Shown: piece after piece, positions 7,103 through 15,569 of the stretch | Layout: every line of letters starts with the position of its first letter | How positions within the stretch are numbered: position 1 is the stretch's first letter | DNA from: an uncultured Lachnospiraceae bacterium | GTDB taxonomy: Bacteria > Bacillota > Clostridia > Lachnospirales > Lachnospiraceae | Reading direction: 5' to 3' | NCBI GenBank assembly: GCA_947382625.1 | Contig: CANDAG010000015.1 | Span: 19,959-83,958 of the forward strand | Length of the DNA stretch: 64,000 nucleotides | Notes under the pieces: generated by a model | The model's database searches: none | The model's input: the letters and a program-made list of their open reading frames with translations, nothing else | What the model was told of the DNA's origin: nothing | Program-made: the position numbers and the translations under genes

Positions 7103-7546
7103 ATGTTGATGCCCAGTATTTTTGGAGAAAGCTTATTTGATGATTTTTTTGATGATTTTGCCCGCCCGGCAAGGAATGCTGTCAGGTACAATACGCCTGC
7201 CACTAACATTATGAGAACCGACATTAAGGAAAGCGATGCCGGATTTGAACTGGATATCGATCTTCCGGGCTATAAGAAGGAGGATGTGAAGGCGGAGCTG
7301 AAGGACGGTTATCTGACTATCAGCGCGGAAACCAGAACGGACAATGATGAGAAGGAAGAGAGCGGAAAATATATCCGCAGAGAAAGATACTATGGCACCT
7401 GCAGCAGAAGCTTTTATGTGGGGAAGGAGGTTACCCAGGAGGAGATCAGAGCCAGGTTCGAGGATGGTATCCTGAAGGTGGCTGTTCCCAAGAAGCAGGC
7501 AAGGCCGACAGTGGAGGAATCCAAATATATTCAGATTGAGGGATAA
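7103..7546 (+). CDS. Hsp20/alpha-crystallin family small heat-shock protein
   Basis: A 147-residue cytoplasmic holdase chaperone. The N-terminal arm (MLMPSIFGESLFDDFFDDF) is followed by the alpha-crystallin domain from about residue 38: TDIKESDAGFELDIDLPGYKKEDVKAEL, YLTISAET, then SRSFYVG and the conserved ARFEDGILKVAVPK near the C-terminus. Length and order are typical. AAAGGAGG lies 9 bases before the ATG. It is heat-inducible by inference, because a perfect CIRCE element covers its promoter. Two family A repeats and a terminator follow, so it is transcribed alone. Confidence 0.95.
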   Translation: MLMPSIFGESLFDDFFDDFARPARNAVRYNTPATNIMRTDIKESDAGFELDIDLPGYKKEDVKAELKDGYLTISAETRTDNDEKEESGKYIRRERYYGTCSRSFYVGKEVTQEEIRARFEDGILKVAVPKKQARPTVEESKYIQIEG

Positions 7547-7548
7547 TA

Positions 7549-7629
7549 AACAACGGATGTCAGGCTTCGCCAGCCATCCTTATGTTAAACAACGGATGCC
7601 AGGCTCTGTCAGCCATCCTTATGTTAAAT
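7549..7629 (+). repeat. two tandem family A repeats (copies A2, A3)
   Basis: Two head-to-tail units of about 39 bp (7549-7588 and 7588-7629), each an imperfect palindrome with GGATG and CATCC arms and ending in TTATGTTAAA. The orientation is opposite to that of the 63-kb copies. They lie between hsp20 and its terminator and would be transcribed as hairpins at the mRNA 3' end. Confidence 0.85.
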
Positions 7630-7669
7630 AACGAGGCAGTCGCTTTAACGTGCGGCTGCCTCGTTTTTT
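7630..7669 (+). terminator. terminator downstream of hsp20
   Basis: AACGAGGCAG (7630-7639) pairs with CTGCCTCGTT (7656-7665), followed by a T-run. Confidence 0.9.
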
Positions 7670-7776
7670 ATGACAGTATCCAATGATTTCATGAAAGAAT
7701 GCTAAAGAACCCTGTCTTCTTAAACGAAATAAAAAACAGGAAACAGGCAGAGCGGAATGGAAGGAAAGGGGTGGCG

Positions 7777-8469
7777 ATGAACAATAACAGTTTTCTGGTG
7801 AACAATATGACCAAAGCCTATGGAGGTCTTTTGCAGAGTCAGCTTGCGGGAGGTCAGGTGAAAGGGGCGGCGGGCTTTCGGGATGTGGTTACAGCCATGG
7901 GCGGAAAGGGAGAAGCAGGAGCTTCTTCGGCAGCAGACCTGCCTTTGGAAGAATATAAGCAGTATATCTATCAGAAAATTTCCCGGATCCCCATGCATCC
8001 CTCCCAGACCATGCGTTCAGTAGCGGTCTTTATTTCCGATGCGGGATTTGAGGCTATGCGGGCAGATCCGGAGTATGAAAAGTGGGTGTTAGATACACTG
8101 AGGTATGATTTTGCATACAATGATCCATGGTCGGAGGTCTGCGGGGGAAGCTTCACCATCCACCGCTTCGGGGCCACGAAGGAGGAATATCGGGGGGACA
8201 GCTGGTATACCGGCTTTCAGAATGGAAGGGGCCGGGCCATCTATGAAAAGGAGGCGGAGGAAAGCTTCTGGGAAAAGCGGAGGAAACGGTTTAAGAAATA
8301 CATGAGGTATCTGCAGGAGGCTGAAAAGGAAGAGAAGATTTTGGAAAGGGTCTATCAGGAGGCAGCCGTACGGCGGGGAGATTTTGAAAATATGGGTGAT
8401 TACAAGGCAATGGCACAGATGCTGCCTATGGCCAAGCTTTTACTTAATGCGGATAGAAAAGCGGACTGA
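7777..8469 (+). CDS. conserved hypothetical protein (230 residues)
   Basis: The start is placed at the ATG at 7777, behind AAAGGGG. An upstream in-frame ATG at 7699 lacks a ribosome binding site. The protein has no signal peptide or membrane span. Residues 1-55 are Asn/Gly/Ala-rich and low in order (NNNSFLVNNMTKAYGG). The central part (65-150) contains PMHPSQTMRSVAVFISDAGFEAMRADPEYEKWVL and a FTIHRFGATKEEYRG segment. The C-terminus is highly charged and helical (EKRRKRFKKYMRYLQEAEKEEK), probably a coiled coil. It resembles unassigned Lachnospiraceae proteins, perhaps DUF6033, but that match is from memory and weak. Function unknown. Confidence 0.7.
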   Translation: MNNNSFLVNNMTKAYGGLLQSQLAGGQVKGAAGFRDVVTAMGGKGEAGASSAADLPLEEYKQYIYQKISRIPMHPSQTMRSVAVFISDAGFEAMRADPEYEKWVLDTLRYDFAYNDPWSEVCGGSFTIHRFGATKEEYRGDSWYTGFQNGRGRAIYEKEAEESFWEKRRKRFKKYMRYLQEAEKEEKILERVYQEAAVRRGDFENMGDYKAMAQMLPMAKLLLNADRKAD

Positions 8470-8548
8470 ATTATGGTATGCTTAAGGAAGTCCTGAGAAA
8501 CTCACCGGATCTTGCCGGATACTCCCTCGGGACAAAAGGAGAGCATAA

Positions 8549-9361
8549 ATGGGTACATTGACCAACGGGCAGATATTAAAGATTGCCATGGAGCAGTCGG
8601 CTATAGATTTAAGCTGTAAGGATACAGATTTTCTCGAGGAGAGGAATGTGGTTGTGCATTCCGGGAAATCTCCGGACTGCCGGAAATACCTGGAGCTGCC
8701 TTTTTTCTGCAATCTGGTATCCTATGGCGGAAACATTGTGGCTTCTGTTGACCCTCAGATAGAGGAGATGGTGGCAGATTATATCAATCATTATCCGACA
8801 GAGCATTGCTTTGAAACGCCGAATTTTCATGTTTTAAATGATGCTCTCTCACCCTTCGGGATGAGGATCTGCTTTATGGCGGAGTATTTTCTGCCGGATC
8901 TGGAATATCTTACAGAGCAGTGGGTGAGGAATCTGCAGGACTCGGTAAAGAGCGGAGGATTTACTTTCCGTCTGCTTAAGGCAGAGGACTTTAAAGAACT
9001 TTATACAGAGGAATGGAGCAATGCCCTTTGTGAAAAACGCAAGGAACTGGACGTGCTGGGGATCGGTGTTTATGAAGGAGAGAAGCTGGTGGGCCTTGCA
9101 GGATGCTCCGCAGACTGCGATACTATGTGGCAGATCGGCGTGGATGTGCTTCCCGGATACCGAAAAAAGGGAATCGCCTGCGCCATGACAGGCGCCCTTG
9201 CACTGGAAATCCTGAAGCGGGATAAGGTGCCCTTCTACTGTGCGGCATGGTGCAATATTAAGTCGGTGCGCAACGCCATCAAGACAGGCTTTCGGCCTGC
9301 CTGGGTGGAGATGACGGCAAAGACTGCAAAGCTTGTGGAGGAGATGAACCGCCGGTCCTGA
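8549..9361 (+). CDS. GNAT family N-acetyltransferase (two-part, 270 residues)
   Basis: The N-terminal half (1-130) is a substrate-side domain without clear family match (LTNGQILKIAMEQSAIDLSC at the start). The C-terminal half is a GNAT fold: IGVYEGEKLVGLAGCSADCDTMWQIGVDVLPGYRKKGIACAMTGALA, where the VLPGYRKKGIA segment is the acetyl-CoA pyrophosphate loop, then CNIKSVRNAIKTGFRPAWVEM. Its acceptor is unknown. AAAGGAGAG lies just before the ATG. It stands alone between two unrelated transcription units. Confidence 0.85.
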   Translation: MGTLTNGQILKIAMEQSAIDLSCKDTDFLEERNVVVHSGKSPDCRKYLELPFFCNLVSYGGNIVASVDPQIEEMVADYINHYPTEHCFETPNFHVLNDALSPFGMRICFMAEYFLPDLEYLTEQWVRNLQDSVKSGGFTFRLLKAEDFKELYTEEWSNALCEKRKELDVLGIGVYEGEKLVGLAGCSADCDTMWQIGVDVLPGYRKKGIACAMTGALALEILKRDKVPFYCAAWCNIKSVRNAIKTGFRPAWVEMTAKTAKLVEEMNRRS

Positions 9362-9369
9362 GACCTTCG

Positions 9370-9411
9370 TTAACATAAGGATGGCCTCCGATGCGTGGCA
9401 TCCATTGCTTC
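9370..9411 (+). repeat. degenerate family A repeat (copy A4)
   Basis: TTAACATAAGGATGG...CATCCATTG keeps the flank and arm pattern of family A (ATAAGGATGG / CATCC) but has a diverged centre. It lies just after the GNAT stop codon. Confidence 0.55.
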
Positions 9412-9522
9412 TTAATGACAAAAATCCATCGTTTGATTACAGGGGAAATGTTCCTTTTGAAAAAACAGCCGATATATATTGTGTGTGTTAAGTGTGTTTG
9501 ATGAAAGGACTAAAGTACGAAG

Positions 9523-10221
9523 ATGCTTCAGATTGCAGTTTGCGATGATGAAAAGAGCATGGGCGACTATCTGAAACAGTTGATAGAACAAAGGCTGGCA
9601 GATGAGAAGGACTACAGGGTAAAGGTGTTTTCATCGGGTGCGGAATTGCTTGAATATGGAAGTGATTTTGATATCTTTTTTCTGGATATTGACCTGAAGG
9701 ATATGAGCGGGATCGAGATGGCAAAGAGCCTCAGACAGAAGTCAGAAGCGGTAATTGTGTTCGTGACGGCTTTAAGGGAATATGTTTTTGACGCCTTTGA
9801 CGTGCAGGCATTCCAGTATCTGCTTAAGCCCATCGATGAAGAAAAATTTTTCCGGGTGTTGGACGGAGCTGTTGCAGAATGTCGGTTTGAGAGAGAAACG
9901 GAGCCCCTGGTAATAAGAGTAAAGGGAATCTACAGAAATATTCCCAGAGAGAGTATTCTTTATGTGGAGAATGAGGCCAGGAAGGTAGTGCTTCATTTGA
10001 AAGAGGAACAAATTTCCTATTATGCAAAAATGGGTGAGCTGGAGGGAATACTGGGAAACCGGTTTTTTCGCTGCCATAGAGGATATCTGGTGAATTTTGG
10101 TGCAGTGAAGGGCTATGATACAGGAAGCATACAGCTGAAGAATGGAGAGACCATTTTGATGGCAAAGCAGAAGTACAGCGCCTTTGTAACTGCTTATATG
10201 GAGTTCTTACGCAGAAAATGA
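9523..10221 (+). CDS. LytTR family response regulator (AgrA/VirR type)
   Basis: A 232-residue two-component regulator. Residues 1-120 are a CheY-like receiver: acidic pocket CDDEKSMGDYL, phosphorylation Asp about 54 in FFLDIDLKDMSG, and QYLLKPIDEEKF with the conserved lysine. Residues 130-232 are a LytTR DNA-binding domain (IPRESILYVENEARKVVLHL, FFRCHRGYLVNF). It overlaps the kinase gene by 4 bases (ATGA), so the pair is translationally coupled. This family usually controls peptide-signal, cell-surface or bacteriocin genes; no signal peptide gene (AgrD) or AgrB was found here. Confidence 0.92.
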   Translation: MLQIAVCDDEKSMGDYLKQLIEQRLADEKDYRVKVFSSGAELLEYGSDFDIFFLDIDLKDMSGIEMAKSLRQKSEAVIVFVTALREYVFDAFDVQAFQYLLKPIDEEKFFRVLDGAVAECRFERETEPLVIRVKGIYRNIPRESILYVENEARKVVLHLKEEQISYYAKMGELEGILGNRFFRCHRGYLVNFGAVKGYDTGSIQLKNGETILMAKQKYSAFVTAYMEFLRRK

Positions 10222-11729
10222 TGAAGGTATTAACGGTTTGTCTGGATCTGGCAGCCGCTGTCATGAGAAGATACAGTATGGTCTGGCTGTTTTGCGGAGT
10301 GCTTCCGGTGAAGGATAGAGGGCCCAAAAGTGAAAGGTGGGTATCTGCCGGTTTTGTGGCAGTATCTATGGCCTTTTATGTGGTCGGCAGTTATGTGCCT
10401 GCCGTCAGGATTTTTTTCTATGGTGATCCGGAAGGAATGCAGACGAGCCGGGCAAGTATTTTGCCTTCGGCAATCAGCCTGTTCCTTATGCTGGCCTACT
10501 GCTGTTTCTTTTACTCCGGCAAAAAGAGCAGGATCTGTTACCTGGTCTGCACCGCATATACCATAAATGAACTTGTGATGTTCATGATCCAGCCGCTTTA
10601 TTCGTTATTACTAGGCGTGATATCGGCTGTGGTAGAGCATTTGGTGATATCGGGAAATGCATTTGTGATCGGTCATTTTGACCTGATATTCGGCATTTAT
10701 CAGACCCTGTGGCAACTGGCTCTTTATCTGACCCTTCTGATAGTGCTTTACAATATTATCGCGATCATGAAAAGAAACCTGTCCTGTATGGGCAGAGAGC
10801 TGACCAGGATGCAGGAGATCTTTCTTGCGGTGCCTGACGGAATAGGGATCTGCTTCTGCGTGATGCTCCGCAGTATCCTGTATGCCTATAAGGGCAGGGA
10901 AATCCGGTTTTTGATGGATGAATATCCTGAAACCAGACTGCTTGTTCCGGCAGTTTCAGGGCTGTGCCTGCTTTCCATTATCTTAAGCGCCCTGATCCTG
11001 AAAAAGCTGGTGAAGAGCAGCGAAAGAGAAATGCTGCTGGAGGTCTACAGGAACCGGATCAGCGACATGGAAGAGCATATGAAGGATGTGGAACGGCTTT
11101 ATGACGGGATCAGGGGAATGCGCCATGATATGAAAAACTGTGTGGCAGATCTGGAAATCCTGCTACAGAAGAAGCCCGGATTCTCCGAAAAGAGCAACGA
11201 AGAGTATGAGGCGGAGGTGCGCCATTACCTGGACGGAATGTGTCTTGCGATCGATGAACTGGATATAAAGTGCAACACAGGCAATCCGGTTACGGATGTG
11301 GTGCTTGGCAGGAAGATACGCCGGGCAGAGCAGGCGGGAATCCCCATTGAATGTGATTTCATTTTTCCGGAGGGACTGGGTATCAGTGCTTTTGATTTAA
11401 GCATCCTTTTAAATAACGGGCTGGATAATGCCATAGAAGCTTCCCGGAGGGAGGAAGCCCCCTTCATCAGGCTCGACTCCTACAGGAAGGGGAATATGTT
11501 TTTTATAGAGATCAGGAATGCGTTTTCCGGCAGTCTTAAGTGGGACAGTACAGGGACTTTTCTTAAAACAAATAAACCGGATTTTGCAATTCATGGATTA
11601 GGAATTAAAAATATGAGGAATTGTGCCGATAAATATTATGGAACACTGAGGTATACCGGCAGTAATGGGATATTTTTGCTGACGGTGATGCTTCAGGGGA
11701 AGGAGAACCAAAATGGGAATGAAAATTAA
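10218..11729 (+). CDS. GHKL-domain sensor histidine kinase (AgrC-like)
   Basis: A 503-residue membrane kinase. Residues 1-265 hold about six or seven hydrophobic segments, with no recognisable extracellular sensor domain. A linker helix (270-300) follows, then the phospho-acceptor box IRGMRHDMKN with His303. The GHKL ATPase has the N-box LLNNGLDNAIEAS (about 397-409) and G-box IHGLGIKNM (about 458-466). This is the HPK10/AgrC layout, whose members commonly sense peptides. The partner is the LytTR regulator immediately upstream. The gene's 3' end overlaps the next gene by 17 bases. Confidence 0.92.
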   Translation: MMKVLTVCLDLAAAVMRRYSMVWLFCGVLPVKDRGPKSERWVSAGFVAVSMAFYVVGSYVPAVRIFFYGDPEGMQTSRASILPSAISLFLMLAYCCFFYSGKKSRICYLVCTAYTINELVMFMIQPLYSLLLGVISAVVEHLVISGNAFVIGHFDLIFGIYQTLWQLALYLTLLIVLYNIIAIMKRNLSCMGRELTRMQEIFLAVPDGIGICFCVMLRSILYAYKGREIRFLMDEYPETRLLVPAVSGLCLLSIILSALILKKLVKSSEREMLLEVYRNRISDMEEHMKDVERLYDGIRGMRHDMKNCVADLEILLQKKPGFSEKSNEEYEAEVRHYLDGMCLAIDELDIKCNTGNPVTDVVLGRKIRRAEQAGIPIECDFIFPEGLGISAFDLSILLNNGLDNAIEASRREEAPFIRLDSYRKGNMFFIEIRNAFSGSLKWDSTGTFLKTNKPDFAIHGLGIKNMRNCADKYYGTLRYTGSNGIFLLTVMLQGKENQNGNEN

Positions 11730-12447
11730 TTCGCTGATCTTGAGCAACAGACTGCTTAGTCAGGCAAGATCACGGACGCGCACGCAGAGCGGGTCTTTAG
11801 GCAGTATCATGAACGGCAGCTCAAACAGCGGCAAGAGTGCCATGCTTGACGCCATCAAGAACAAAAATTCCAAGGACGGCTTCAGCAAGGCTGACGCCAA
11901 GTCCAAAGAAAATTACACTGCCATGAAGAAGGCGGCTGAGAGTCTGAAAGAGCGGACGAAAAAGCTTCTCGGGTGGCAGGAGAAGGAATGGAGTAGCATG
12001 ACAGAGGAGGAGCTTACCGAGTATAAGGAGGAGGCTGCATCCCAGGTTGCCGGTCTGATCGGCGAGTATAATACCCTGATCAAGAGCATGACGGATGAGA
12101 GCGGTCAGGTTAATAATATTTACCTGAAACAGCTTACAGGGTATTTTAAGAATGCCAAAGGTGCGTTAGGAGAGCTGGGGATTACCCAGAAGGAGGACGG
12201 CACACTTTCTCTGGATAAGGAGAAATTCATGGCGGCAGATGCCGACAAGATCCAGAAGGCTTTGTGCAGCGCGGGTTCCTTTGTGGATGATGTGAATAAG
12301 AAGGCGGATAATATCATTGCCAATGCAGAGACAAATCTGGCAGTCTTAAATAAGAGCCAGTATGCAGGGAGCTATACCTATAATCAGTATGGAAGTGATA
12401 TTTTTGATATATTGACCTCCGGCAGTAAGTATAATGACAAAAGCTGA
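11713..12447 (+). CDS. FliD-like hypothetical protein linked to the LytTR two-component system
   Basis: A 244-residue protein without signal peptide or membrane span. The N-terminus (MGMKINSLILSNRLLSQ, then a Ser/Gly/Asn-rich stretch to about 55) is followed by a helical region. Residues about 125-215 (GEYNTLIKSMTDESG, LGELGITQKEDGTLSLDKEKFMAADADKI, NKKADNIIANAETNLAVL) resemble the C-terminal coiled region of flagellar cap protein FliD. No flagellar gene is in the window, so this likely reflects shared structure, not a flagellar cap. It starts 17 bases inside the kinase gene behind GGGGAAGGAG, so it is co-translated with the two-component system and may be a target or accessory of it. Confidence 0.65.
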   Translation: MGMKINSLILSNRLLSQARSRTRTQSGSLGSIMNGSSNSGKSAMLDAIKNKNSKDGFSKADAKSKENYTAMKKAAESLKERTKKLLGWQEKEWSSMTEEELTEYKEEAASQVAGLIGEYNTLIKSMTDESGQVNNIYLKQLTGYFKNAKGALGELGITQKEDGTLSLDKEKFMAADADKIQKALCSAGSFVDDVNKKADNIIANAETNLAVLNKSQYAGSYTYNQYGSDIFDILTSGSKYNDKS

Positions 12448-12513
12448 CCGGACAGGAAAAACGGCCTGATGATATGCATGCTGTAGTATTTTAAAATAAT
12501 GTTGTAGATGACG

Positions 12514-12549
12514 AAAAGGAGTGACTGATTATGAGACGCTCCTTTTTTT
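12514..12549 (+). terminator. terminator of the LytTR/GHKL/FliD-like operon
   Basis: AAAAGGAG (12514-12521) pairs with CTCCTTTT (12539-12546), extended by GTG/CGC-like pairs and followed by T. It lies about 65 bases after the last stop codon. Confidence 0.8.
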
Positions 12550-12612
12550 ATTGCAATATTTCTGTTATAATTGGCAGGATTGATAATATCTGACAGGTAT
12601 AAGGAAGGGCGT

Positions 12613-13641
12613 ATGGATAAAAAGAGTAAAAGAGTGACAATAAAAGATATTGCGGAGCGGTGTGGAGTCACAGCAAATACGGTTTCGCGTGCACTGCGAA
12701 ATGACGCGGGAATTTCACAGGCCACAGCAAAAAAGGTCTGTGAGATTGCTGATGAGATGGGTTATATCAGGAATAGCTTTGCATCGGCGATGCGGTCGGG
12801 AAACAGTAAACTGATCGCGATTATTGTAGACGATATTCAAAATCCTCATAACGCCACACTGATCAATAAAATGAGTCTGCTGCTGAAAGAAAAAGGGTAT
12901 GATACCATGACGATGTATACCTATGGGAGCTGCAAGAATGAACTGAGTATGGCAAAACGGGCGATTGCCAGCCTGGCGGCAGGGGTTCTCCATTTTCCCG
13001 ATTCCGATGATACGAAAAGTGCGAGCCTGATAAAACAGAATCAGATACCTCTGGTTCTCATTGACAGAGAGATTCATGGCATTCAGGCGGATGTTGTGCG
13101 GATCGATGACTATAGGGGAGCATGTATTGCTGCGGATTATCTGTATCTGCGCGGGCACAGAAGGTTTGCGTATCTGGGAGGGCCGGCAAGGAACGGAGCG
13201 CAGCCTCTCCGGCAGCAGGGATTTTTGGATACGCTGGCAGGGCATGGTATAGATATGGCAGATATCTGGGTATTGGATGCGGATGTCGTTTATACGGCGA
13301 TTTATAATGATGTGATATTGCAGACATTCAGCCCATTTGAGTATACCGGTATTTTTGCATTTAACGATCAGATAGCATATTATGTCATAAATGCGCTTCG
13401 TGGCGGTGGATACAGGGTGCCGGAGGATATCTCGGTGATTGGTTTTGACCATATACGGGGAGGATTGCCATATCTGCCGCCGTTGTCGAGCGTATCAAGT
13501 ACATGCGATCAGGCACTGGCAGAAAGAGCCGTTTCGTTGCTGCTGAAGAGGATTGAAAATCCGAACGCAGAATTTGTTACAGAGATATTACCTGCGAAGC
13601 TGTACGAAGCGGAAAGTACGGTGAGCAGCCAGGCAGAATAA
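12613..13641 (+). CDS. LacI family transcriptional regulator, likely repressor of the arabinofuranosidase gene
   Basis: A 342-residue repressor. Residues 7-55 are the LacI helix-turn-helix and hinge: VTIKDIAERCGVTANTVSRALRND, then YIRNSFASAMRSG. The rest is a periplasmic-binding-protein-like sensor (IAIIVDDIQNPHNATLINKM, VLIDREIHGIQADVVRIDD, FAFNDQIAYYVINALRGGGYRVPEDISVIGFD). The start is at 12613 behind AAGGAAGGG; the longer frame from 12571 has no ribosome binding site. The next gene downstream is a GH51 arabinofuranosidase whose promoter is flanked by two LacI-like palindromes, so it is the probable target. The effector is likely an arabinose-containing sugar, by inference. Confidence 0.92.
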   Translation: MDKKSKRVTIKDIAERCGVTANTVSRALRNDAGISQATAKKVCEIADEMGYIRNSFASAMRSGNSKLIAIIVDDIQNPHNATLINKMSLLLKEKGYDTMTMYTYGSCKNELSMAKRAIASLAAGVLHFPDSDDTKSASLIKQNQIPLVLIDREIHGIQADVVRIDDYRGACIAADYLYLRGHRRFAYLGGPARNGAQPLRQQGFLDTLAGHGIDMADIWVLDADVVYTAIYNDVILQTFSPFEYTGIFAFNDQIAYYVINALRGGGYRVPEDISVIGFDHIRGGLPYLPPLSSVSSTCDQALAERAVSLLLKRIENPNAEFVTEILPAKLYEAESTVSSQAE

Positions 13642-13664
13642 AGCAAAACAGAAAATTGATACGG

Positions 13665-13716
13665 AAAAGACGGAAACGTTATGCCCCGGGAGGGAGAATG
13701 TTTCCGTCTTTTTTTA
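13665..13716 (+). terminator. terminator of the lacI-type gene
   Basis: AAAAGACGGAAAC (13665-13677) pairs with GTTTCCGTCTTTT around a GC-rich loop, followed by a long T-run. Confidence 0.9.
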
Positions 13717-13717
13717 T

Positions 13718-13752
13718 ATAAGGCAGTTCGCAAGGAGTACTGTCCGTTTTTG
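13718..13752 (+). repeat. family A repeat, shortened copy (A5)
   Basis: ATAAGGCAGTTCGCAAGGAG followed by TACTGTCCGTTTTT keeps the family A arms (GCAG/CTGTCC) and flanks with a few changes. It directly follows the terminator. Confidence 0.7.
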
Positions 13753-13766
13753 GGGTGAATTATAAG

Positions 13767-13778
13767 ATTAACGTTAAT
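13767..13778. promoter_or_regulatory. LacI-family operator candidate O1
   Basis: ATTAACGTTAAT is a perfect 12-bp palindrome with the central CG step usual for LacI-family operators. Its surrounding TATAAGATTAACGT is repeated 96 bases downstream at the promoter. Confidence 0.6.
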
Positions 13779-13862
13779 TTAGATTAAAGAGGATGAGGTG
13801 AAAAGGAATGAATAAATGCAAAATGTATAATAAAAACCAAAAGAATATAATAAAAATATAAG

Positions 13863-13874
13863 ATTAACGTAAAT
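13863..13874. promoter_or_regulatory. LacI-family operator candidate O2, adjoining the -35 box
   Basis: ATTAACGTAAAT is a near-palindrome sharing ATAAGATTAACGT with O1. It ends 5 bases upstream of the -35 box of the GH51 promoter. The centres of O1 and O2 are 96 bases apart, close to nine helical turns, which would permit DNA looping. Confidence 0.6.
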
Positions 13875-13879
13875 TCTTA

Positions 13880-13909
13880 TTGACAATCAATCTGCATTGC
13901 ATATATAAT
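13880..13909 (+). promoter_or_regulatory. promoter of the GH51 gene
   Basis: TTGACA (13880-13885), an 18-base spacer and TATAAT (13904-13909): consensus boxes, 28 bases before the start codon. A promoter this strong next to operator O2 fits control by repression. Confidence 0.85.
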
Positions 13910-13937
13910 CATACGTACAAAGACAAGGAGAAATGAA

Positions 13938-15434
13938 ATGATGAAAATTATTACAGATCAGATGAATACGATTGGTCAGAGAAGCCCCATGATATACGGA
14001 CAGTTTATTGAGCACTTTCACCGACAGATATATGGGGGAATTTACGATCCGGGAAACAGCCTGTCCGATGAGGAGGGATTCAGAAAGGACGTATTGGAGG
14101 CTTTGAGAGCAATCCATGTTCCGATCATCCGCTGGCCAGGGGGATGTTTTGTATCTTCCTACCACTGGAAGGATGGGGTTGGGCAGGTAAGGGTACCGTA
14201 TTTTGATAAGGCGTGGCGGGTGGAAGAATCAAATGCGTTCGGAACAGATGAATTTATTTCTTATTGCAGGAAGCTGGGGTGCGAGCCGTATATCTGCACA
14301 AACGCAGGAACCGGAACGGCGGAGGAGATGAGCGACTGGGTGGAATACTGCAATCTGGAATCGGAGGGGCGGTATGCCGGATGGCGTATCCAAAACGGAA
14401 ACCCGGAGCCATACCGGGTGAAGTATTGGAGTATAGGGAATGAGAATTACGGCAGCTGGGAGATTGGCGCCAAATCCGCGGAGGAATGGGGAAGACTGGT
14501 GACGGAAGCGGCAAAGATGATGAAGCATGTTGATCCTTTGATTGAATTATCTGCCGCCGCGTTGACGGATCTGGACTGGAACATCAATTTACTGAGACAA
14601 AGTGGTCAGTTCCTTGACTGGATTTCCATTCATCAGTACTGGGACCAGATACATGAAACGAATAAACCGGCAGATTACCCGGCGGTTCTGGCTTTTGCCA
14701 ATCATACCGAGGATGCAATCCGAAAAGTGAAAGGATTGCTCATGGCTATGGGACTGGAAAAAAGGATCAAAATCGCTTTTGACGAATGGAATCTGAAGGA
14801 GTGGTATCATCCAAAGGTACATACGATCGAACAGGGAGTTTCCAAGGAGGAGTACTTATCTCCCAGGGATGGAAACGACGATAATTCTCTTTATACGATG
14901 GGGGATGCTGTTTTCACAGCCTGTTTCTTAAATGCGCTGAACCGAAACTGTGATGTTGTAGGAATGGCGAACTTTGCACCGATGATCAACACGCGGGGAT
15001 GTATTTTTACATATCCTGACGGGATCGTACTTAGGAGCACATATCATGTCTTTTATCTGTATACCAACTATATGGGAGATATTGTTAAGAATGCCAACTG
15101 CCTTGAAATGGAGAAGATTACGGTATACAACCACAAGGGGGAAGAGGAAACGGTGGACATGCTTGATGTTTGCGTGACTGAATTCAGCGCCGGACCGGGA
15201 ATGGCGGTGGCGGTTGTGAATAAATCTCCGGAGGACTTTGTCGAGGTACAGTTTGGTTTTGAGGCTGACGGGGCGGTAAAAGGCTACTATATTTGCGGAA
15301 AAAACATTTCTTCCTATAATGATATTGCGCATGCGGATGTCTCTGTCCTGGAAGAAGATCTGGGTATTTACAAAAAAGACATGACGGTCAGACTCAGACC
15401 ACACTCTGTTGAAATCTTCAGGATTGGCTGCTGA
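13938..15434 (+). CDS. GH51 alpha-L-arabinofuranosidase
   Basis: A 498-residue glycoside hydrolase that releases terminal alpha-L-arabinofuranose from arabinan or arabinoxylan oligosaccharides. Family hallmarks: YGQFIEHFHRQIYGGIYDPG at the start, RWPGGCFVSSYHW, the acid/base Glu169 in WSIGNENYGSWE, and the nucleophile Glu283 in IAFDEWN. The C-terminal 100 residues form the usual beta-sandwich. No signal peptide, so it acts in the cytoplasm on imported oligosaccharides. AGGAG lies 7 bases before the first of two ATG codons. No sugar transporter adjoins it. Likely controlled by the LacI regulator upstream. Confidence 0.93.
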   Translation: MMKIITDQMNTIGQRSPMIYGQFIEHFHRQIYGGIYDPGNSLSDEEGFRKDVLEALRAIHVPIIRWPGGCFVSSYHWKDGVGQVRVPYFDKAWRVEESNAFGTDEFISYCRKLGCEPYICTNAGTGTAEEMSDWVEYCNLESEGRYAGWRIQNGNPEPYRVKYWSIGNENYGSWEIGAKSAEEWGRLVTEAAKMMKHVDPLIELSAAALTDLDWNINLLRQSGQFLDWISIHQYWDQIHETNKPADYPAVLAFANHTEDAIRKVKGLLMAMGLEKRIKIAFDEWNLKEWYHPKVHTIEQGVSKEEYLSPRDGNDDNSLYTMGDAVFTACFLNALNRNCDVVGMANFAPMINTRGCIFTYPDGIVLRSTYHVFYLYTNYMGDIVKNANCLEMEKITVYNHKGEEETVDMLDVCVTEFSAGPGMAVAVVNKSPEDFVEVQFGFEADGAVKGYYICGKNISSYNDIAHADVSVLEEDLGIYKKDMTVRLRPHSVEIFRIGC

Positions 15435-15464
15435 CAGAAGGAAGGATACTATATTATCGGGGAG

Positions 15465-15521
15465 CCCCTGTAATTTTGGTGCTGCAAACAGAGAATGGCA
15501 GCAGAACCAATTTTACAGGGG
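15465..15521 (+). terminator. hairpin downstream of the GH51 gene
   Basis: CCCCTGTAATTTTGGT and GCTGC (15465-15485) pair with GCAGC and ACCAATTTTACAGGGG (15498-15521), with small mismatches. The T-run after it is weak (TATTTCTGT), so termination efficiency is uncertain. Confidence 0.5.
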
Positions 15522-15569
15522 TATTTCTGTAACTTGAGGCTTTGAAAGTGCACCTTGGCTTTTAAGTCA

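Noticed and set aside
11713-12447. A true flagellar cap protein gene
   Set aside because: No other flagellar gene is present, the N-terminal FliD domain is missing and the neighbours are a two-component system.
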